Below, piece by piece: positions 5,815-7,386 of a stretch of DNA of 7,386 nt. The stretch's first letter is position 1. Each line of letters begins with the position of its first letter. The stretch is from Acidimicrobiales bacterium (GTDB lineage: Bacteria > Actinomycetota > Acidimicrobiia > Acidimicrobiales > SZUA-35). A model generated the notes under the pieces. The model was not told the origin of the DNA, searched no databases, and saw nothing but the letters and a program-made list of their open reading frames with translations. The stretch is from the NCBI GenBank assembly GCA_024641625.1, contig JAHECQ010000198.1, forward strand, positions 1 through 7,386. Direction: 5' to 3'. The position numbers and the translations under genes were made by a program.

Positions 5815-7386
5815 TCATCCTCCGACCAGGGTCGCGATGCGCTCGAGGATCACCGACAGGTCGAATGGCTTGGAGACGTGATCAGCGGCTCCGAGGTCGA
5901 GTGCTCGGACCACCTCCTCAGCGTTGGATCGTCCGGTGAGCATGATGACCCTCGTCGAGTCGAGCACACCCATGGCGCGGAGGCGTTGCAGGACTCCGAA
6001 GCCGTCGAGACCGGGAAGTCCGATGTCGAGCAGCACGACGCGGGCGCGCAGCGACCGATTCCCCAGCCGTTCAGCAGCGATCAACCCGTCGTCGAGATGC
6101 CTCACCGTGAGGCCTCGGGCTCGAAGCGTCTCAGCCAGCAGATCGGCCAGGGTCTCGTCGTCATCGATGATGGCCACGTCGACGCGCTCGAGTCCGGGCG
6201 TGGTCTCGTCCAACGGGACCGCGGCACAGACAGTGGCCCGTGTCGTCTTCGCCCGGTACAAGGCGATGTCGGCGGCGCCGACGAGCGACAGGAGGTCAGT
6301 TCCGTCGCGGGGAAACTCTGCAACCCCTGCACTGAACGTGACGGCAAAATCACGCCCATCGAGATCGGTGAAGCGAAACGATGACAGCTCGTCGAGCATT
6401 GCGGTGACACGCTCGACCGCGCTCGGGCCGTCGAGGCCCAGGAGGCCGAGAACGAACTCCTCGCCTCCCCACCGTCCGACCACGTCCTCCGCTCGAATCC
6501 GAGTGAGCAGAAGGTTGCCGGTCGCGCGTAGCACGTCATCACCGAGGAGGTGGCCGCCTCGGGCGTTCACCTGCCGGAAGTTGTCGAGATCGATCATGAC
6601 CAGAGACAGCGAAGCGCTCTGGCGGGCTGCGAGGCGGACGAGGTTGGTGATCGATTGTTCCACGGTTCTCCGGCTCGAAACGCCCGACAGCGAGTCGACG
6701 TCCGTCAGCCGGTTGATGAGCCGGTGGCGTTCCACGTGGGCGGCGACCCTCGCCTCGAACTGCGGAGTCGACACCGGTTTGGCGACGTAGTCGTCGGCAC
6801 CGGCGGCAAACGCCTCCTGAACGGACGCTGCGTCGTGTCCCGCGGTCAGCACGAGCACGGGAAGTCGATGCCATCGGGGATCGTTGCGAACCATCCGACA
6901 CAGGACGAGCCCATCGACGTCGGGCATGTCCACGTCGACGATCAGCGCGTCCGGGCTGGTGCGTTCGAGGGTTTCCCAGAACTCGAGAGGATCGGTCAAT
7001 GGCGTGACGACCATGCCCGCCTGACCGAGGATCAGGCCCAGGGCGTCGAGCTGGCTCGGGTCGTCGTCCACGGCGAGAATCCGGGCCCCGGCCTTTCCCT
7101 CGCTGATGGGCACGTTGGTGAGAAGGTCGATCAAGTGGCGGGCCGGGAGTGAACGGGGGAAGTAGCCGTGGCCGCCCGACCGGGCGACCCGCACCCGATC
7201 GCCGACGTCATCGGCTTTGGCCAGAGCGATGTATCGCGTCGAGGAGTCGGGTGAGACGATCTCCTCGAAACGGTCGATTCCCCCGTCGAGGCCGGCGAGA
7301 TCGATCAGCACCGTATCGACGCTGTCGGCCTCGACCAGCGAGCGGGCCTCCGAAGCCGATTCCACCACGGTGAGCTCGACACTTCC
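5815..7386 (-). CDS. Multi-receiver response regulator with diguanylate cyclase domain (REC-REC-GGDEF-REC), 5' end cut by right edge
   Basis: The frame is open to the right edge, giving 523 visible residues (numbered from the first complete codon at 7386). The apparent GTG at 7368 is not the start, because the first receiver would lack its opening strand and acidic pair. Receiver 1 (1-90) keeps a likely phosphoacceptor Asp29 (VLIDLAG), but the switch Thr/Ser is missing (IALAKADD) and the conserved Lys is Arg78 (FPRSLP). It looks degenerate. Receiver 2 (100-215) is complete: Asp107/108, Asp151 (IVDVDMPDVDG), Thr181, Lys203. The GGDEF domain (about 230-390) has MIDLDNF, the active site GGEEF (307-311) preceded by RWGG, and an RxxD inhibitory site at Arg298-Asp301, so it should make c-di-GMP and be feedback-inhibited. 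Receiver 3 (400-523) is complete: Asp408/409, Asp454, Thr484, Lys506. There is no membrane segment, so it is cytoplasmic. It is the first visible gene of a coupled trio with the HEAT protein and glycosyltransferase. Confidence 0.94.
   Translation of the reverse strand, partial: GSVELTVVESASEARSLVEADSVDTVLIDLAGLDGGIDRFEEIVSPDSSTRYIALAKADDVGDRVRVARSGGHGYFPRSLPARHLIDLLTNVPISEGKAGARILAVDDDPSQLDALGLILGQAGMVVTPLTDPLEFWETLERTSPDALIVDVDMPDVDGLVLCRMVRNDPRWHRLPVLVLTAGHDAASVQEAFAAGADDYVAKPVSTPQFEARVAAHVERHRLINRLTDVDSLSGVSSRRTVEQSITNLVRLAARQSASLSLVMIDLDNFRQVNARGGHLLGDDVLRATGNLLLTRIRAEDVVGRWGGEEFVLGLLGLDGPSAVERVTAMLDELSSFRFTDLDGRDFAVTFSAGVAEFPRDGTDLLSLVGAADIALYRAKTTRATVCAAVPLDETTPGLERVDVAIIDDDETLADLLAETLRARGLTVRHLDDGLIAAERLGNRSLRARVVLLDIGLPGLDGFGVLQRLRAMGVLDSTRVIMLTGRSNAEEVVRALDLGAADHVSKPFDLSVILERIATLVGG
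5819..5823 (-). promoter_or_regulatory. Ribosome-binding site of the HEAT-repeat gene, inside the upstream gene's last codons
   Basis: GGAGG on the minus strand is formed by the final two glycine codons of the response regulator, directly before its TGA, and lies 5 nt ahead of the GTG start at 5813. Strength and spacing are near ideal. Ribosomes finishing the regulator are thus placed to begin the HEAT protein. Confidence 0.75.

Noticed and set aside
4882..6384. A 500-codon open frame on the plus strand
   Set aside because: It lies opposite the HEAT and response-regulator genes, is rich in Ser/Arg/Thr and shows no domain. Long antisense frames are expected in GC-rich DNA.
7366..7368. GTG as the true start of the response regulator
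   Set aside because: The frame continues to the window edge, and the first receiver would lack its first strand and acidic residues, so the gene begins outside.

Overview
The window is GC-rich and strongly coding. Every gene I can support lies on the minus strand, so transcription runs from the right edge to the left. High GC, GTG starts and tight gene packing suggest a high-GC bacterium. The sequence styles fit an actinobacterium, perhaps Acidimicrobiia, but that placement is a guess from general character and not from a marker gene.

The right half (about 3334-7386) is a compact three-gene operon. The first gene, cut by the right edge, encodes a multi-receiver response regulator with a diguanylate cyclase domain (REC-REC-GGDEF-REC). 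One base after its stop comes a membrane-anchored HEAT-repeat protein. That gene overlaps by 4 bp the start of a membrane family 2 glycosyltransferase of the processive kind (DD, DAD, GED, QxxRW). The reasonable reading is a c-di-GMP-linked exopolysaccharide or cell-surface glycan synthesis module, with the HEAT protein as a scaffold or partner. That is inference from domain content and gene coupling.

A gap of about 116-140 bp (3194-3333) separates the two halves. It contains three head-to-tail 20-bp units ending exactly at the glycosyltransferase stop codon, plus a short inverted repeat. It is the most likely place for a separate promoter or operator.

The left half (1-3193) belongs to the transglutaminase / Ntn-hydrolase neighbourhoods that usually accompany circularly permuted ATP-grasp and alpha-E proteins, which are predicted peptide-ligation or protein-modification systems. 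One gene is a fusion of a class II glutamine-amidotransferase-like (Ntn) domain with a complete bacterial transglutaminase. The next is the N-terminal part of a large transglutaminase-DUF2126 protein, cut by the left edge. It shows as a long open frame from 1373 to the edge, with its catalytic Cys-His-Asp in place.

The strongest oddity is in the fusion protein. At the position where class II amidotransferases carry their N-terminal Cys nucleophile there is a Ser, and the usual His-Asn-Gly oxyanion motif reads His-Asp-Gly. The amidotransferase-like half may therefore be a serine Ntn enzyme, or a non-catalytic binding domain, tied to a transglutaminase. Its location directly downstream of a c-di-GMP/glycan operon raises the possibility that the two modules act on the same cell-surface product.
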